The notes beneath the pieces were generated by a model. That model was not told the origin of the DNA. It did no database searches and saw only the letters and a program-made list of their open reading frames with translations. From contig NZ_JASGBP010000004.1 in the NCBI RefSeq assembly GCF_030053345.1, positions 62,001 through 126,000 of the forward strand: 64,000 bases of DNA, read 5' to 3'. Made by a program: the position numbers and the translations under genes. This DNA is from Flavobacterium sedimenticola. Its GTDB lineage: Bacteria > Bacteroidota > Bacteroidia > Flavobacteriales > Flavobacteriaceae. The first letter of the stretch is position 1; each line of letters begins with the position of its first letter. Shown here piece by piece: positions 24,695-33,878 of this stretch.

Positions 24695-26575
24695 ATGACA
24701 ACAGGAAAAATTAATGTTTCGGTAGAAAACATCTTTCCGCTAATTAAGAAGTTTTTATACAGCGATCACGAAATTTTCTTGCGTGAATTAGTTTCGAATG
24801 CCACTGATGCCACTTTAAAACTAAAGCATCTTACCAGCATCGGAGAAGCCAAAGTAGACTATGGCAATCCTGTTATTGAAGTCAAAATTGACAAAGACAA
24901 CAAAAAACTGCACATCATTGACCAAGGTTTGGGGATGACCGCTGAAGAAGTAGAAAAGTACATCAACCAAGTAGCTTTTTCGGGTGCAGAAGAATTTTTG
25001 GAAAAATACAAAGATTCTGCCAAGGATTCGGGCATCATTGGTCATTTTGGTTTAGGATTCTACTCGGCTTTTATGGTAGCCGAAAAAGTGGAAATCATTA
25101 CCAAATCATACAAAGACGAGCCGGCAGCGCATTGGACGTGTGACGGTAGTCCGGAATTCACCTTAGTACCACACGACAAAACTGAACGAGGCACCGAAAT
25201 CATTTTACACATCGCCGAAGATTCTTTAGAATTCTTAGAAGAATTCAAAATCCGTGAATTGTTGACCAAATACAACAAATTTATGCCGGTACCGATTAAA
25301 TTCGGAACCAAAAAAGAAGCCTTGCCGAAGCCGGAAGATGCCGGTGACGATTATAAAACTGAGTATGTTGATGTGGATAATATTATCAACAACCCTACTC
25401 CGACTTGGACCAAACAACCTGCTGACTTAAACGAAGAAGATTATAAAGCATTCTACCGTGAGTTGTATCCGATGCAATTTGAAGAGCCGTTGTTCAACAT
25501 TCATTTGAATGTAGATTATCCGTTTAACTTGACCGGAATTTTATACTTCCCTAAACTGGATGCGAATCTGCAAGTACAGAAAGACAAAATCCAATTGTAC
25601 CAAAACCAAGTATTTGTCACTGATAATGTGGAAGGCATAGTGCCCGAATTCTTAGTCATGCTGCGCGGCGTGATTGACTCTCCGGACATTCCGCTAAACG
25701 TTTCTCGTTCCTATTTACAAGCCGATGGCAACGTGAAGAAAATTTCGAATTACATTACGCGTAAAGTGGCCGATAAATTGAAATCGCTCTTCAACGAAAA
25801 CCGCGAAGATTTTGAAAGCAAATGGAACGACATTAAAATCGTGTTGGAATACGGCATGTTATCGGAACCGAAATTCTATGAAAAAGCGGGTGACTTTGTT
25901 TTGTACCCAACGGTTGACGGCAAGTATTATACCTTGGCCGAATTGAAAGAAGCCATCTCAGCCAATCAAACCGATAAAAACGGAAAATTAGTAGTGCTGT
26001 ATGCTTCTAACAAAGACGCGCAACACAGTTATATTGAAATCGCGGCAGCAAAAGGTTATGAAGTGTTGCTGCTAGATTCGCCTATCGTATCACATTTAAT
26101 TCAAAAACTGGAAAGCGACAACGAAAACCTTACATTTACGCGTGTCGACTCGGATCATATTGACAAATTGATTCAAAAAGAAGACACCCAAATTTCGAAA
26201 TTGTCAGAAGAAGAATCAACGCAACTGAAAACTGTTTTAGAAGAAATTGTACCAAAAACTAACTACACGGTTCAATTGGAACCGATGGATAGTGCTGCAG
26301 CGCCTTTCATCATTACCCAACCCGAGTTTATGCGACGCATGAAAGAAATGAGTCAAACCGGCGGCGGTATGTTTGGCATGGGCAATTTCCCGGAAATGTA
26401 CAATTTGGTGGTCAACACCAATTCAGAATTAGCCACTACTATCTTAAAAGCCGACAAATCGGTTCAGGAAAGTTTGGTCAAACAAGCACTCGACTTGGCG
26501 AAAATTTCCCAAGGGTTACTCAAAGGCGAAGAATTAACCGCCTTTGTAAAAAGAAGCTTTGAATTAATTAAGTAA
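24695..26575 (+). CDS. htpG: Molecular chaperone HtpG (Hsp90)
   Basis: 626 residues, close to the usual length. The N-terminal GHKL ATPase contains the signature FLRELVSNATDA and the nucleotide motifs IDQGLGMT and IGHFGLGFYSAFMVA. The middle domain includes SRSYLQADGNVKKISNYI, and a C-terminal dimerisation domain is present. Cytoplasmic protein folding chaperone. Divergent from the lipocalin/OmpA operon, with a clean terminator downstream. Confidence 0.97.
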   Translation: MTTGKINVSVENIFPLIKKFLYSDHEIFLRELVSNATDATLKLKHLTSIGEAKVDYGNPVIEVKIDKDNKKLHIIDQGLGMTAEEVEKYINQVAFSGAEEFLEKYKDSAKDSGIIGHFGLGFYSAFMVAEKVEIITKSYKDEPAAHWTCDGSPEFTLVPHDKTERGTEIILHIAEDSLEFLEEFKIRELLTKYNKFMPVPIKFGTKKEALPKPEDAGDDYKTEYVDVDNIINNPTPTWTKQPADLNEEDYKAFYRELYPMQFEEPLFNIHLNVDYPFNLTGILYFPKLDANLQVQKDKIQLYQNQVFVTDNVEGIVPEFLVMLRGVIDSPDIPLNVSRSYLQADGNVKKISNYITRKVADKLKSLFNENREDFESKWNDIKIVLEYGMLSEPKFYEKAGDFVLYPTVDGKYYTLAELKEAISANQTDKNGKLVVLYASNKDAQHSYIEIAAAKGYEVLLLDSPIVSHLIQKLESDNENLTFTRVDSDHIDKLIQKEDTQISKLSEEESTQLKTVLEEIVPKTNYTVQLEPMDSAAAPFIITQPEFMRRMKEMSQTGGGMFGMGNFPEMYNLVVNTNSELATTILKADKSVQESLVKQALDLAKISQGLLKGEELTAFVKRSFELIK

Positions 26576-26596
26576 AAAAGAAACCTAAGATAAGTA

Positions 26597-26629
26597 AAAC
26601 CTGTAAGTGTAGCACTTGCAGGTTTTTTT
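26597..26629 (+). terminator. Intrinsic terminator after htpG
   Basis: AAACCTGTAAGTG/CACTTGCAGGTTT stem followed by a T run. Confidence 0.8.
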
Positions 26630-26676
26630 ATTGAAAATAATTCTCGACATTCGTAGTTCTTAATTCCATATTATAC

Positions 26677-27078
26677 ATGACGCTTTCTATAGAAACTCCC
26701 GCGCTATTATTCTCGGCCACATCCTTGATTTTATTGGCCTACACCAATCGGTTTTTAACAATCGCCCAAATTGTGCGCAGTTTGAAAAAGCATTACGACG
26801 AAAACCACACACGAAGCATATTGTTGCAAATTAAAAACTTAAACCTTCGTCTTTCCCTGATTCGTTATATGCAGCTCTTTGGTGTATTGTGTTTGTTTCT
26901 TTCGGTATTTGCCATGTTGTGTTTGTTTATGGATTGGCACACAGCCGGCGTTTATTTGTTTGCGGCTAGTTTATTGTGTTTATTGACTTCACTAGGGATT
27001 TCTTTTTGGGAAATCAGTATTTCAGTAACAGCTTTGCGCTTACACTTGAGTGACTTGGAAGAGGAAAGCAAAAAATAA
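26677..27078 (+). CDS. DUF2721 domain-containing membrane protein
   Basis: 133 residues with an N-terminal helix (about 8-24), a polar segment with a conserved-looking RFLTIAQIVRSLKKHYDEN, and two closely spaced helices (about 68-85 and 90-110). This matches the DUF2721 layout. Inner membrane protein of unknown function. The terminator right after it (27084-27114) and the carB fragment beyond suggest it was originally convergent with carB. Confidence 0.85.
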   Translation: MTLSIETPALLFSATSLILLAYTNRFLTIAQIVRSLKKHYDENHTRSILLQIKNLNLRLSLIRYMQLFGVLCLFLSVFAMLCLFMDWHTAGVYLFAASLLCLLTSLGISFWEISISVTALRLHLSDLEEESKK

Positions 27079-27083
27079 ACCAC

Positions 27084-27114
27084 AAAAAAATCCCGAGAAC
27101 ATCGGGATTTTTTT
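27084..27114. terminator. Bidirectional terminator, copy 1
   Basis: A7-TCCCGA, loop GAACA, TCGGGA-T8. The core is the exact reverse complement of the terminator core at 29891-29907. Confidence 0.85.
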
Positions 27115-27116
27115 TA

Positions 27117-27204
27117 TTTATTTACTCAAGTACATTTTTCTTCTGCTGTACAATTCGTAAAACTGATCGTCTTTTAAATCGTCTATGAACAAGATGCTTT
27201 CACC
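27117..27204. repeat. 88-bp direct repeat, copy 1 (3' end of carB)
   Basis: Identical base for base to 29917-30004, exactly 2800 bp away. It covers the last 28-29 codons and stop of carB. Similarity fades after 27204, with a few matches to about 27213. Confidence 0.95.
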
Positions 27205-27210
27205 TGTCGA
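27118..27210 (-). pseudogene. carB 3'-end remnant
   Basis: On the minus strand this encodes the C-terminal segment of CarB (ESILFIDDLKDDQFYELYSR, then RKMYLSK and stop) with no upstream coding sequence. It is a duplicated fragment, not a gene. The intact gene is at 29918-32770. Confidence 0.9.
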
Positions 27211-27351
27211 TTTTAGATCCGGATTAATGAGTTTTAAATTCAGAATTTAGTATTCGATTTTCCAACCTTAAATCGATAGGTTTTTTTAAACAAATTATTA
27301 ATCAGATAATATTTACCGTAATTTTCTTATTTTTACTAAAAATTTGCTTCT

Positions 27352-29880
27352 ATGAAAAAAATACTAATTGTATTGGTAAACTTAATTGTTTCAAAAACAG
27401 TTTCTGCTCAATGTTTTGATGGTCCTCAATTGTTAAATGCAAGTTTTAGAAAAATTGCTTTTTTTGATGAAAACAATGGATTTGCATTTGGACAAGGAAC
27501 ATTAATGAAAACTAATGATGGAAGTCAAAATTGGAACTTTATACCTTTTCCAAATACACGTTATGACACGGAACCATTAAAATCTTACTCTTTTTTGAAT
27601 TCAACTTCCGCTGTAATTGTAGGGCAGAAAGGAACCATCATAAAAACTACCGACTTAGGTCAAAGTTGGAACTCATTAAGTTTGGGTATTAATGGGAATG
27701 AAAACATCAATAGTGTTGATTTTATAAATGAAAATATAGGATACGCCACTGCATATACTTCCACGCCTCAACAAAGATATTTTATGAAAACCACAAATGG
27801 AGGAGCAAGCTGGACCCAAATACCAACATATTTTAATAGCTACATTAATTTTTACAGTACAATTAATATCCATTTTTTAAGTGAAACTGTTGGTTTTGCT
27901 TGGAGTGGTAAATATTTGTTCAAAACCATGGATGGAGGAAACACTTGGACTGAGTTACAAAATCCTTCAGGAACAACCAGTTCCAATCAAAAAAATATTA
28001 CTGATTTAAAAGTTTCTGAAAATGGCACTATAGTTTTATCGTGCTATGACAGCTTAGCGTCTTATTATAAATCCACAGACAATGGAGCGAGTTGGCAATT
28101 TATAACAGATTTGACTCCATCCAACAATATTTATAATTCATTAGGCATTTTTGATGTAAAAAATAATAAAATAATGTTAGTTGGTGCAATAGGAATGACA
28201 ACAAACTTAAGTTTTATCTCTTATGATTTGACAAGTAATCAGATTACTTCCAATCAAATAAACACGCGAATGGGATATCAATCAGACATCTTTTTTGTCA
28301 ATTCTACTGTAGGATACATTATTGACAGAGGGTATGCATTTTGGACTGATACCCCTGGAAGAAAGATATTAAAAACTTCTGATGGAGGCATTACTTGGAA
28401 TGAATTTGATTCATTTGCTTTAATTAATCCTTCTTCTACAAATATCAAAGTTCTCACAAATGGTCCCAATACACTTACTTTAACTAAACAAGACGATTAT
28501 GATGGAAGCGCATATGATTTTAATTTATATACCTCAGTTGATAATGGAGCCACATGGCAATTGAAACTAACCGCCAATAATATGTATTGCAATTTGCTAA
28601 AAGCTGAAAACAACTACATTAGCTATTTGCGATTTGCCAATCCTACGAACGGTGCCGAAGGGTTTTCCTTGTATGAATCTTTTGATTTAGGAGTTACTTG
28701 GACACATTCTGAATTTTTAGGGGTTCCCAATTCTATTATCAATAGTTTCGAACAATTGGATATGAATACTCTGCGTTGTGGACTTAATAGTGAAATTTAT
28801 CTTTCATTTGATAAGGGCCAAAATTGGATTAACGTGCCAATGCCAGTGATTCCTAATGTTGTTTTTTATTACAGTAAAATTAAAAATATGAGTGAAATTT
28901 ATGCATGGGGAAAATATAACCAATGGCCATCAAACTACGATTACTATTTGTATAAAACTGATAATTTAGGACAATCATGGCAGCTCATCACATCTATTCC
29001 TGATAACAATGGCATAGATCTAGGAGGTATTGCATCCAATACCTTTTTCGGAAGTAATTATGCCATAGTTTCCACAGGGGGAAACACTTATTTCAAAGTT
29101 AATCTTGATAATTCATCATACATTCAAATTCCATTTAACCATCCTGTTTCAAATCAGGTGTATCTCGATCAAAACAGATTTAAAATACTTGACGACAACA
29201 AATGGCTATTTGTTACTGAAAACGGATATAAAACCTCCACAGATCAAGGGGTAAATTGGACGGATAAAGCTTGTATGGTATGCAGTACAAAAACGATCTA
29301 TGATAATATTACAGGAACATTAATTTCCTACGATAGTGACCATGCTGTTGAACGTATAGGTAATTATAGTCCTTCTACCCCTACAATTTATGGAAATTCT
29401 ATTTCGCAAATAAATCAAACTGAAACTTATTTTGTAGCGCAAAGTGATTTTGCCAATGTAGAATGGATTTTAGTTTCAGGCGGAATAATAACTGAGAATA
29501 ATGGTAATTTAATTGAAATAAATTGGTTAGAATCAGGCCAACATATTTTAAAAGCAAAATATATTAACAGTTGTGGAGAATCTTCCTATTGCGAGTTTAT
29601 TGTAACTATTAATAATCTTGGAGTTGTTGAAAACTCAATCCAAAAAACAATACTATTTCCCAATCCATTTAAAGATCAAGTTACAATCGAAAGTGAAATT
29701 CTAAGCCTTAATTCTGAAATAAAAATCTTTACTCCTCATGGCCAGCTTGTATATTTTCAAAACTTTAACTCGAGCCATACTGTAATTCTTTCCAACCTAG
29801 AATATCTTAAAAAGGGCACTTATTTCTTAACCATCAACAATAATAATGGCACACATTTCTTTAAATTAATAAAAAATTAA
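27352..29880 (+). CDS. T9SS type A secreted protein with about eleven Asp-box (BNR/YCF48-like) repeats
   Basis: 842 residues. Signal peptide to about residue 19 (SKTVSAQ). The body carries repeated Asp-box motifs S/T-x-D-x-G-x-x-W, for example TTDLGQSWNSL, TTNGGASWTQI, STDNGASWQFI, TSDGGITWNEF and STDQGVNWTDK. These mark the turns of sialidase- or YCF48-like beta-propellers. The last 75 residues are a T9SS type A signal (ILFPNPFKD, IFTPHGQLVYFQ, GTYFLTINN). By eye it is clearly more AT-rich than its neighbours. It lies between two copies of the carB 3' end, which suggests acquisition by insertion. No sialidase catalytic set (RIP arginine, Tyr-Glu pair) is evident, so a binding or scaffold role is more likely than an enzyme. 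Confidence 0.9.
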   Translation: MKKILIVLVNLIVSKTVSAQCFDGPQLLNASFRKIAFFDENNGFAFGQGTLMKTNDGSQNWNFIPFPNTRYDTEPLKSYSFLNSTSAVIVGQKGTIIKTTDLGQSWNSLSLGINGNENINSVDFINENIGYATAYTSTPQQRYFMKTTNGGASWTQIPTYFNSYINFYSTINIHFLSETVGFAWSGKYLFKTMDGGNTWTELQNPSGTTSSNQKNITDLKVSENGTIVLSCYDSLASYYKSTDNGASWQFITDLTPSNNIYNSLGIFDVKNNKIMLVGAIGMTTNLSFISYDLTSNQITSNQINTRMGYQSDIFFVNSTVGYIIDRGYAFWTDTPGRKILKTSDGGITWNEFDSFALINPSSTNIKVLTNGPNTLTLTKQDDYDGSAYDFNLYTSVDNGATWQLKLTANNMYCNLLKAENNYISYLRFANPTNGAEGFSLYESFDLGVTWTHSEFLGVPNSIINSFEQLDMNTLRCGLNSEIYLSFDKGQNWINVPMPVIPNVVFYYSKIKNMSEIYAWGKYNQWPSNYDYYLYKTDNLGQSWQLITSIPDNNGIDLGGIASNTFFGSNYAIVSTGGNTYFKVNLDNSSYIQIPFNHPVSNQVYLDQNRFKILDDNKWLFVTENGYKTSTDQGVNWTDKACMVCSTKTIYDNITGTLISYDSDHAVERIGNYSPSTPTIYGNSISQINQTETYFVAQSDFANVEWILVSGGIITENNGNLIEINWLESGQHILKAKYINSCGESSYCEFIVTINNLGVVENSIQKTILFPNPFKDQVTIESEILSLNSEIKIFTPHGQLVYFQNFNSSHTVILSNLEYLKKGTYFLTINNNNGTHFFKLIKN

Positions 29881-29919
29881 ACATAAAAAATCCCGATGTT
29901 CTCGGGATTTTTTATGTTT
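29879..29919. terminator. Bidirectional terminator, copy 2, between the Asp-box gene and carB
   Basis: A perfect 18-bp inverted repeat (AAACATAAAAAATCCCGA and its complement) with loop TGTTC, overlapping both stop codons. Its core is inverted relative to copy 1. Confidence 0.9.
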
Positions 29920-30004
29920 ATTTACTCAAGTACATTTTTCTTCTGCTGTACAATTCGTAAAACTGATCGTCTTTTAAATCGTCTATGAACAAGATGCTTT
30001 CACC
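29917..30004. repeat. 88-bp direct repeat, copy 2 (within carB)
   Basis: Exact match to 27117-27204. This copy belongs to the intact carB. Confidence 0.95.
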
Positions 30005-32770
30005 GGTCGATTTCATCTCGGGTCCGAGGGCTTTGTTTACATTCGGGAATTTACTGAAAGAAAACACCGGCTGTTTGATGGCATAGCCGTTCAATTTCGG
30101 ATTGAAAGTAAAATCGGTGACTTTGTTTTTGCCTAACATCACTTTGGTCGCGTAATTTACATACGGTTCGCCATAGGCTTTGGCAATAAAAGGCACCGTT
30201 CGTGACGCTCTCGGATTGGCTTCAATTATATATACAATATCGTCTTTAATGGCAAATTGAATATTGATTAAACCAACCGTTCGTAAAGCTAACGCAATTT
30301 TCTTGGTATGGTCTTTAATTTGTTGCATCACAAACTCGCCCAAGTTGAACGGTGGTAAAGTGGCATTCGAATCGCCCGAGTGCACACCACACGGTTCAAT
30401 ATGCTCCATAATACCAATGATGTACACATTTTCACCATCGCAAATGGCATCGGCTTCGGCTTCAATGGCTCCGTCTAAATAATGGTCGAGCAACAACTTA
30501 TTTCCCGGAATATTTTTCAATAAGTCGATGACATGTTCTTCGAGCTCCTGCTTATTAATGACAATTTTCATGCCTTGGCCACCCAATACATAAGATGGAC
30601 GTACCAGTAGCGGGAAATCCAATTCATCTGCCAAGGCAGATGCCTGATCGGCATTTTCGGCTACACCGAATTTAGGATATGGTATGTTGAGTTCCTTTAA
30701 TAATTCTGAAAAACGACCACGATCTTCCGCCAAATCCAAGGCATCAAACGAAGTCCCTAAGATTTTAATGCCGTAACGGTCGAGTTTTTCGGCCAATTTC
30801 AATGCGGTTTGCCCGCCCAACTGTACAATCACACCTTCCGGCTTTTCGTGACGAATAATATCGTAAATGTGTTCCCAAAATACCGGCTCAAAATACAATT
30901 TATCGGCGGTATCAAAATCGGTCGACACGGTTTCCGGATTACAGTTGATCATGATGGTTTCATAACCGGCTTCTTTGGCCGCTAAAACTCCGTGCACACA
31001 AGAGTAATCAAACTCAATGCCTTGTCCGATACGGTTGGGTCCCGAACCTAAAACAATGACCTTTTTTCTGTCGGTAACCACACTTTCGTTGCTTACCAAT
31101 CTTTGCCCGTCGGCCGTTTGAATTTCGGCTTCGAAAGTCGAGTAATAATAGGGTGTCATCGCCTTGAACTCGGCCGCGCATGTATCCACTAATTTGTATA
31201 CGCGATTAACATTCATTTCTTCGCGCAGTTTGTAGACCTGACTTTCCAAACAACCCATCATGTGGGCGATTTGGCGGTCGCCATAGCCTTTTTGTTTGGC
31301 CTCCAAAAGCAACTCTTTGGGTAGCGTATCTACTTTGTAATTGGAAATTTCGCGTTCCAATAAATACAACTCCTCGTATTGTTTTAAGAACCACATATCG
31401 ATTTTGGTAATGTCGTGAATGCGGCTCAACGGAATACCCATGGCAATCGCATCGTAAATCACAAACACGCGGTCCCAGCTGGCATACGTGAGTTTTTCGA
31501 TAATTTGTTCGTAGTTTTTGTATCCTTTTCCGTCGGCACCAATGCCGTTTCGTTTGATTTCCAAAGATTGGGTGGCTTTGTGCAAGGCTTCCTGGAACGA
31601 ACGCCCGATACCCATTACTTCACCCACAGATTTCATTTGTAAACCTAACGTTCTGTCGGAACCTTCGAATTTGTCGAAATTCCAACGCGGAATCTTAACG
31701 ATAACATAGTCTAATGTTGGTTCAAATAAGGCGGAAGTCGACTTGGTGATTTGGTTTTGCAATTCGTTTAAGTGATAGCCTAAAGCCAATTTGGTGGCAA
31801 TTTTAGCAATCGGATAACCGGTTGCTTTGGAGGCTAATGCTGAGGAACGCGATACACGCGGGTTGATTTCGATGGCTACGATATCTTCTTTCTCATCGGG
31901 TGATACGGCAAATTGCACGTTACAACCGCCCGCAAAATTCCCGATAGAACGCATCATCAAAATGGCCATATCACGCATTTTTTGGAATGTGGTGTCCGAT
32001 AACGTCATCGCCGGCGCTACGGTAATCGAATCGCCGGTATGAATGCCCATAGGATCCATATTCTCGATGGAACAGATGATCACTACGTTGTCGTTTTTAT
32101 CGCGAAGTAATTCTAATTCGTATTCTTTCCAACCCAACAAAGCCTTATCGATTAAGACTTCGTGTATCGGTGACGCTTCTAACCCACGGGTTAATAACTC
32201 GTCGAAATCTTCTTTTCTGTGCACAAAAGCGGCACCGGTTCCGCCCAAGGTGAATGACGGACGAATTACTAGCGGAAAACCAAACTCTTGAGCGATTTCT
32301 TTCCCTTTCAAGAATGAAGTAGCCGTTTTGGCCGGTGCTGTCGGCACATTTATTTTTTGCAGCAATTGCTTGAATTGCTCTCTATCCTCTGTAATGTTGA
32401 TGGCATTGATATCTACCCCTATTAACCTTACATTGAAATCCTGCCAAATCCCTTTTTCGTCGGCTTCCAAACATAAGTTCAAAGCTGTTTGTCCGCCCAT
32501 TGTGGGTAACACCGCATCAATTTGAGGATGTTCTTTTAAGATTTGGATGATCGATTTTGTAGTTAAAGGCAATAAGTACACATGGTCGGCCATGGAAGGG
32601 TCGGTCATGATAGTTGCCGGATTGGAATTGATGAGGATGACTTCGATTCCTTCTTCGCGCAGGGAGCGCGCCGATTGGGAACCGGCATAGTCGAATTCGC
32701 AAGCTTGTCCGATAACGATAGGTCCGGAACCAATAATTAAAACCGATTTGATGGAGTTGTCTTTAGGCAT
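29918..32770 (-). CDS. carB: Carbamoyl-phosphate synthase large subunit
   Basis: 950 residues from ATG 32770, which begins MPKDNSIKSVLIIGSGPIVI. The frame stays open upstream through a repeat-rich leader that is not coding. It has two ATP-grasp halves: the first near 1-400 with VIRPSFTLGGTGAAF and EINPRVSRSSALASKATGYPIAKIA, the second near 545-930 with VLGSGPNRIGQGIEFDYSC and LVRPSYVLGGQGM. It makes carbamoyl phosphate from bicarbonate, ATP and glutamine-derived ammonia for arginine and pyrimidine synthesis, with the CarA subunit (not in this window). It is shorter than enterobacterial CarB (about 1070), as usual in this group: the C-terminal MGS-like regulatory domain is missing. Its 3' end is duplicated at 27118-27210. 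Confidence 0.97.
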   Translation of the reverse strand: MPKDNSIKSVLIIGSGPIVIGQACEFDYAGSQSARSLREEGIEVILINSNPATIMTDPSMADHVYLLPLTTKSIIQILKEHPQIDAVLPTMGGQTALNLCLEADEKGIWQDFNVRLIGVDINAINITEDREQFKQLLQKINVPTAPAKTATSFLKGKEIAQEFGFPLVIRPSFTLGGTGAAFVHRKEDFDELLTRGLEASPIHEVLIDKALLGWKEYELELLRDKNDNVVIICSIENMDPMGIHTGDSITVAPAMTLSDTTFQKMRDMAILMMRSIGNFAGGCNVQFAVSPDEKEDIVAIEINPRVSRSSALASKATGYPIAKIATKLALGYHLNELQNQITKSTSALFEPTLDYVIVKIPRWNFDKFEGSDRTLGLQMKSVGEVMGIGRSFQEALHKATQSLEIKRNGIGADGKGYKNYEQIIEKLTYASWDRVFVIYDAIAMGIPLSRIHDITKIDMWFLKQYEELYLLEREISNYKVDTLPKELLLEAKQKGYGDRQIAHMMGCLESQVYKLREEMNVNRVYKLVDTCAAEFKAMTPYYYSTFEAEIQTADGQRLVSNESVVTDRKKVIVLGSGPNRIGQGIEFDYSCVHGVLAAKEAGYETIMINCNPETVSTDFDTADKLYFEPVFWEHIYDIIRHEKPEGVIVQLGGQTALKLAEKLDRYGIKILGTSFDALDLAEDRGRFSELLKELNIPYPKFGVAENADQASALADELDFPLLVRPSYVLGGQGMKIVINKQELEEHVIDLLKNIPGNKLLLDHYLDGAIEAEADAICDGENVYIIGIMEHIEPCGVHSGDSNATLPPFNLGEFVMQQIKDHTKKIALALRTVGLINIQFAIKDDIVYIIEANPRASRTVPFIAKAYGEPYVNYATKVMLGKNKVTDFTFNPKLNGYAIKQPVFSFSKFPNVNKALGPEMKSTGESILFIDDLKDDQFYELYSRRKMYLSK

Positions 32771-32824
32771 TGTAGTTAGTTGTAAGTTGTATGTTATATG
32801 TTGTTGGTTGTTAGTTGTGAAACC

Positions 32825-32904
32825 TAGCCCCGATGGCAGTGGCATCCTTTTTCAGCGGTCGCAGACCGATGTAAAAGATACAACGAACAGCGGGAAACAG
32901 CTTC
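32825..32904 (+). repeat. REP-like hairpin element, copy 1
   Basis: Begins TAGCCCCGATGGCAGTGG and ends AACGAACAGCGGGAAACAGC, with a central variable stem-loop (GCGGTCGCAGACCGATG). The same outer blocks, on the other strand, are at 63781-63855. This is a Flavobacterium-type intergenic repeat in the carB leader. Confidence 0.75.
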
Positions 32905-32936
32905 AAAAAATTATTAAAATTTATGAACAGGTTTAA

Positions 32937-32967
32937 AAAAAAGCCGCTACTAAAAGTAACGGCTTTA
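32937..32967 (-). terminator. Terminator downstream of rpmH
   Basis: AAAGCCGCTAC/GTAACGGCTTT imperfect stem with a TAAAA loop. Read on the minus strand it is followed by TTTTTTTT. Confidence 0.75.
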
Positions 32968-32987
32968 TATTGATTAACGTTTAATCA

Positions 32988-33149
32988 TTATTTTTTGTGT
33001 CTTGGTTCGCAAGATACGGTTAACTTATGTCTTCCTTTAGCTCTACGACGCGCAAGGACCTTTCTTCCATTCGCAGTAGCCATTCTATCCATAAATCCGT
33101 GTTTATTTCTTCTTTTTCTTTTCGATGGTTGAAACGTTCTTTTGCTCAT
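32988..33149 (-). CDS. rpmH: 50S ribosomal protein L34
   Basis: 53 residues, highly basic: [20 protein letters not shown], then [20 protein letters not shown], ending EPRHKK. This is the complete L34 sequence. A small component of the large subunit. It is not next to dnaA or rnpA here. It is driven by a consensus promoter at 33210-33239 and closed by a hairpin at 32937-32967, so it is monocistronic. Confidence 0.98.
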   Translation of the reverse strand: MSKRTFQPSKRKRRNKHGFMDRMATANGRKVLARRRAKGRHKLTVSCEPRHKK

Positions 33150-33209
33150 TGCTGTGTATCTTTAAAATCGTGTACTATTCTTTTATGATGGTTCCTTAAA
33201 AACCGAGTG

Positions 33210-33239
33210 CAAATATACAAACCTTTTTTTTTCCGGCAA
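33210..33239 (-). promoter_or_regulatory. Promoter of rpmH
   Basis: Minus strand: TTG (33237-33239), 19-bp spacer, TATATTTG (33210-33217). An exact consensus match, 60 bp before the ATG. Confidence 0.8.
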
Positions 33240-33273
33240 GAACTTTTTTAAAAATATTTTTAATTCATTTCAC

Positions 33274-33281
33274 TACCTTTG
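33274..33281 (+). promoter_or_regulatory. -7 box (TACCTTTG) for the TPR membrane protein
   Basis: Exact TAnnTTTG match 23 bp before ATG 33305. No clear -33 TTG. Confidence 0.5.
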
Positions 33282-33304
33282 CAGCCACAAAAAATCACAA
33301 TACT

Positions 33305-33820
33305 ATGTTTCACAGATTTATCAAATTAATTATAGCAGGATTATTGGTAGCTACTGCCGTTTGGCAATTTACAGAAAGCAACATCGGAAATGGAATTTTC
33401 CTGATTTTATTGACTGTTATTCCCATCTTTTTGTATTATAAAAACGAGTTTATTTTGATGGCTTTCTTGAAATTGAGAAAGCAAGATTTTGTCGGAGCCA
33501 AAAAATGGTTGGATAAAATAAAAAACCCGGAAACGGCTTTGGTTCGCAAACAGCAAGGCTATTATAACTATTTACACGGTTTGATGACGTCACAAACCAA
33601 CTTACACCAATCAGAGAAATACTTTAAAAAAGCGATTGAATTGGGTTTGAATATGAATATGGATTTGGCGGTGGCGAAATTAAACTTGGCCGGAATTGCC
33701 ATGTCGAGACGTCGCAAAATGGAAGCTACTTCTTTATTGAATGAAGTAAAAAAATTAGATAAGCAAGGTATGTTGAAAGACCAAATTGCGATGATGAAAG
33801 AGCAGTTGAAGAAAATCTAA
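33305..33820 (+). CDS. Membrane-anchored TPR-like protein
   Basis: 171 residues. Two N-terminal membrane helices (about 5-22 and 28-46) precede a soluble helical part. One clear TPR-like pair is present (YNYLHGLMTSQTNLHQSEKYFKKAIELGL), with a second weaker repeat after it. The cytoplasmic tail is Lys-rich. Probably an inner-membrane scaffold; no catalytic motif. Monocistronic, divergent from rpmH and closed by the hairpin at 33844. Confidence 0.75.
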   Translation: MFHRFIKLIIAGLLVATAVWQFTESNIGNGIFLILLTVIPIFLYYKNEFILMAFLKLRKQDFVGAKKWLDKIKNPETALVRKQQGYYNYLHGLMTSQTNLHQSEKYFKKAIELGLNMNMDLAVAKLNLAGIAMSRRRKMEATSLLNEVKKLDKQGMLKDQIAMMKEQLKKI

Positions 33821-33843
33821 TCAGACTGCTTAGAAAGTTAGAT

Positions 33844-33878
33844 AAAAAAACGTCCCGAAAATTTCGGGACGTTTTTTT
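33844..33878. terminator. Bidirectional terminator between convergent genes
   Basis: AAAAAAACGTCCCGAAA and its complement TTTCGGGACGTTTTTTT. A second smaller hairpin, GTCCCG-TGGCTT-CGGGAC, follows at 33897-33914. Confidence 0.85.

Noticed and set aside
32771..32845. A 25-residue N-terminal extension of CarB
   Set aside because: It is encoded by the TTGTATGTT-type repeat, has no CarB similarity, and a proper Met starts the conserved sequence at 32770.
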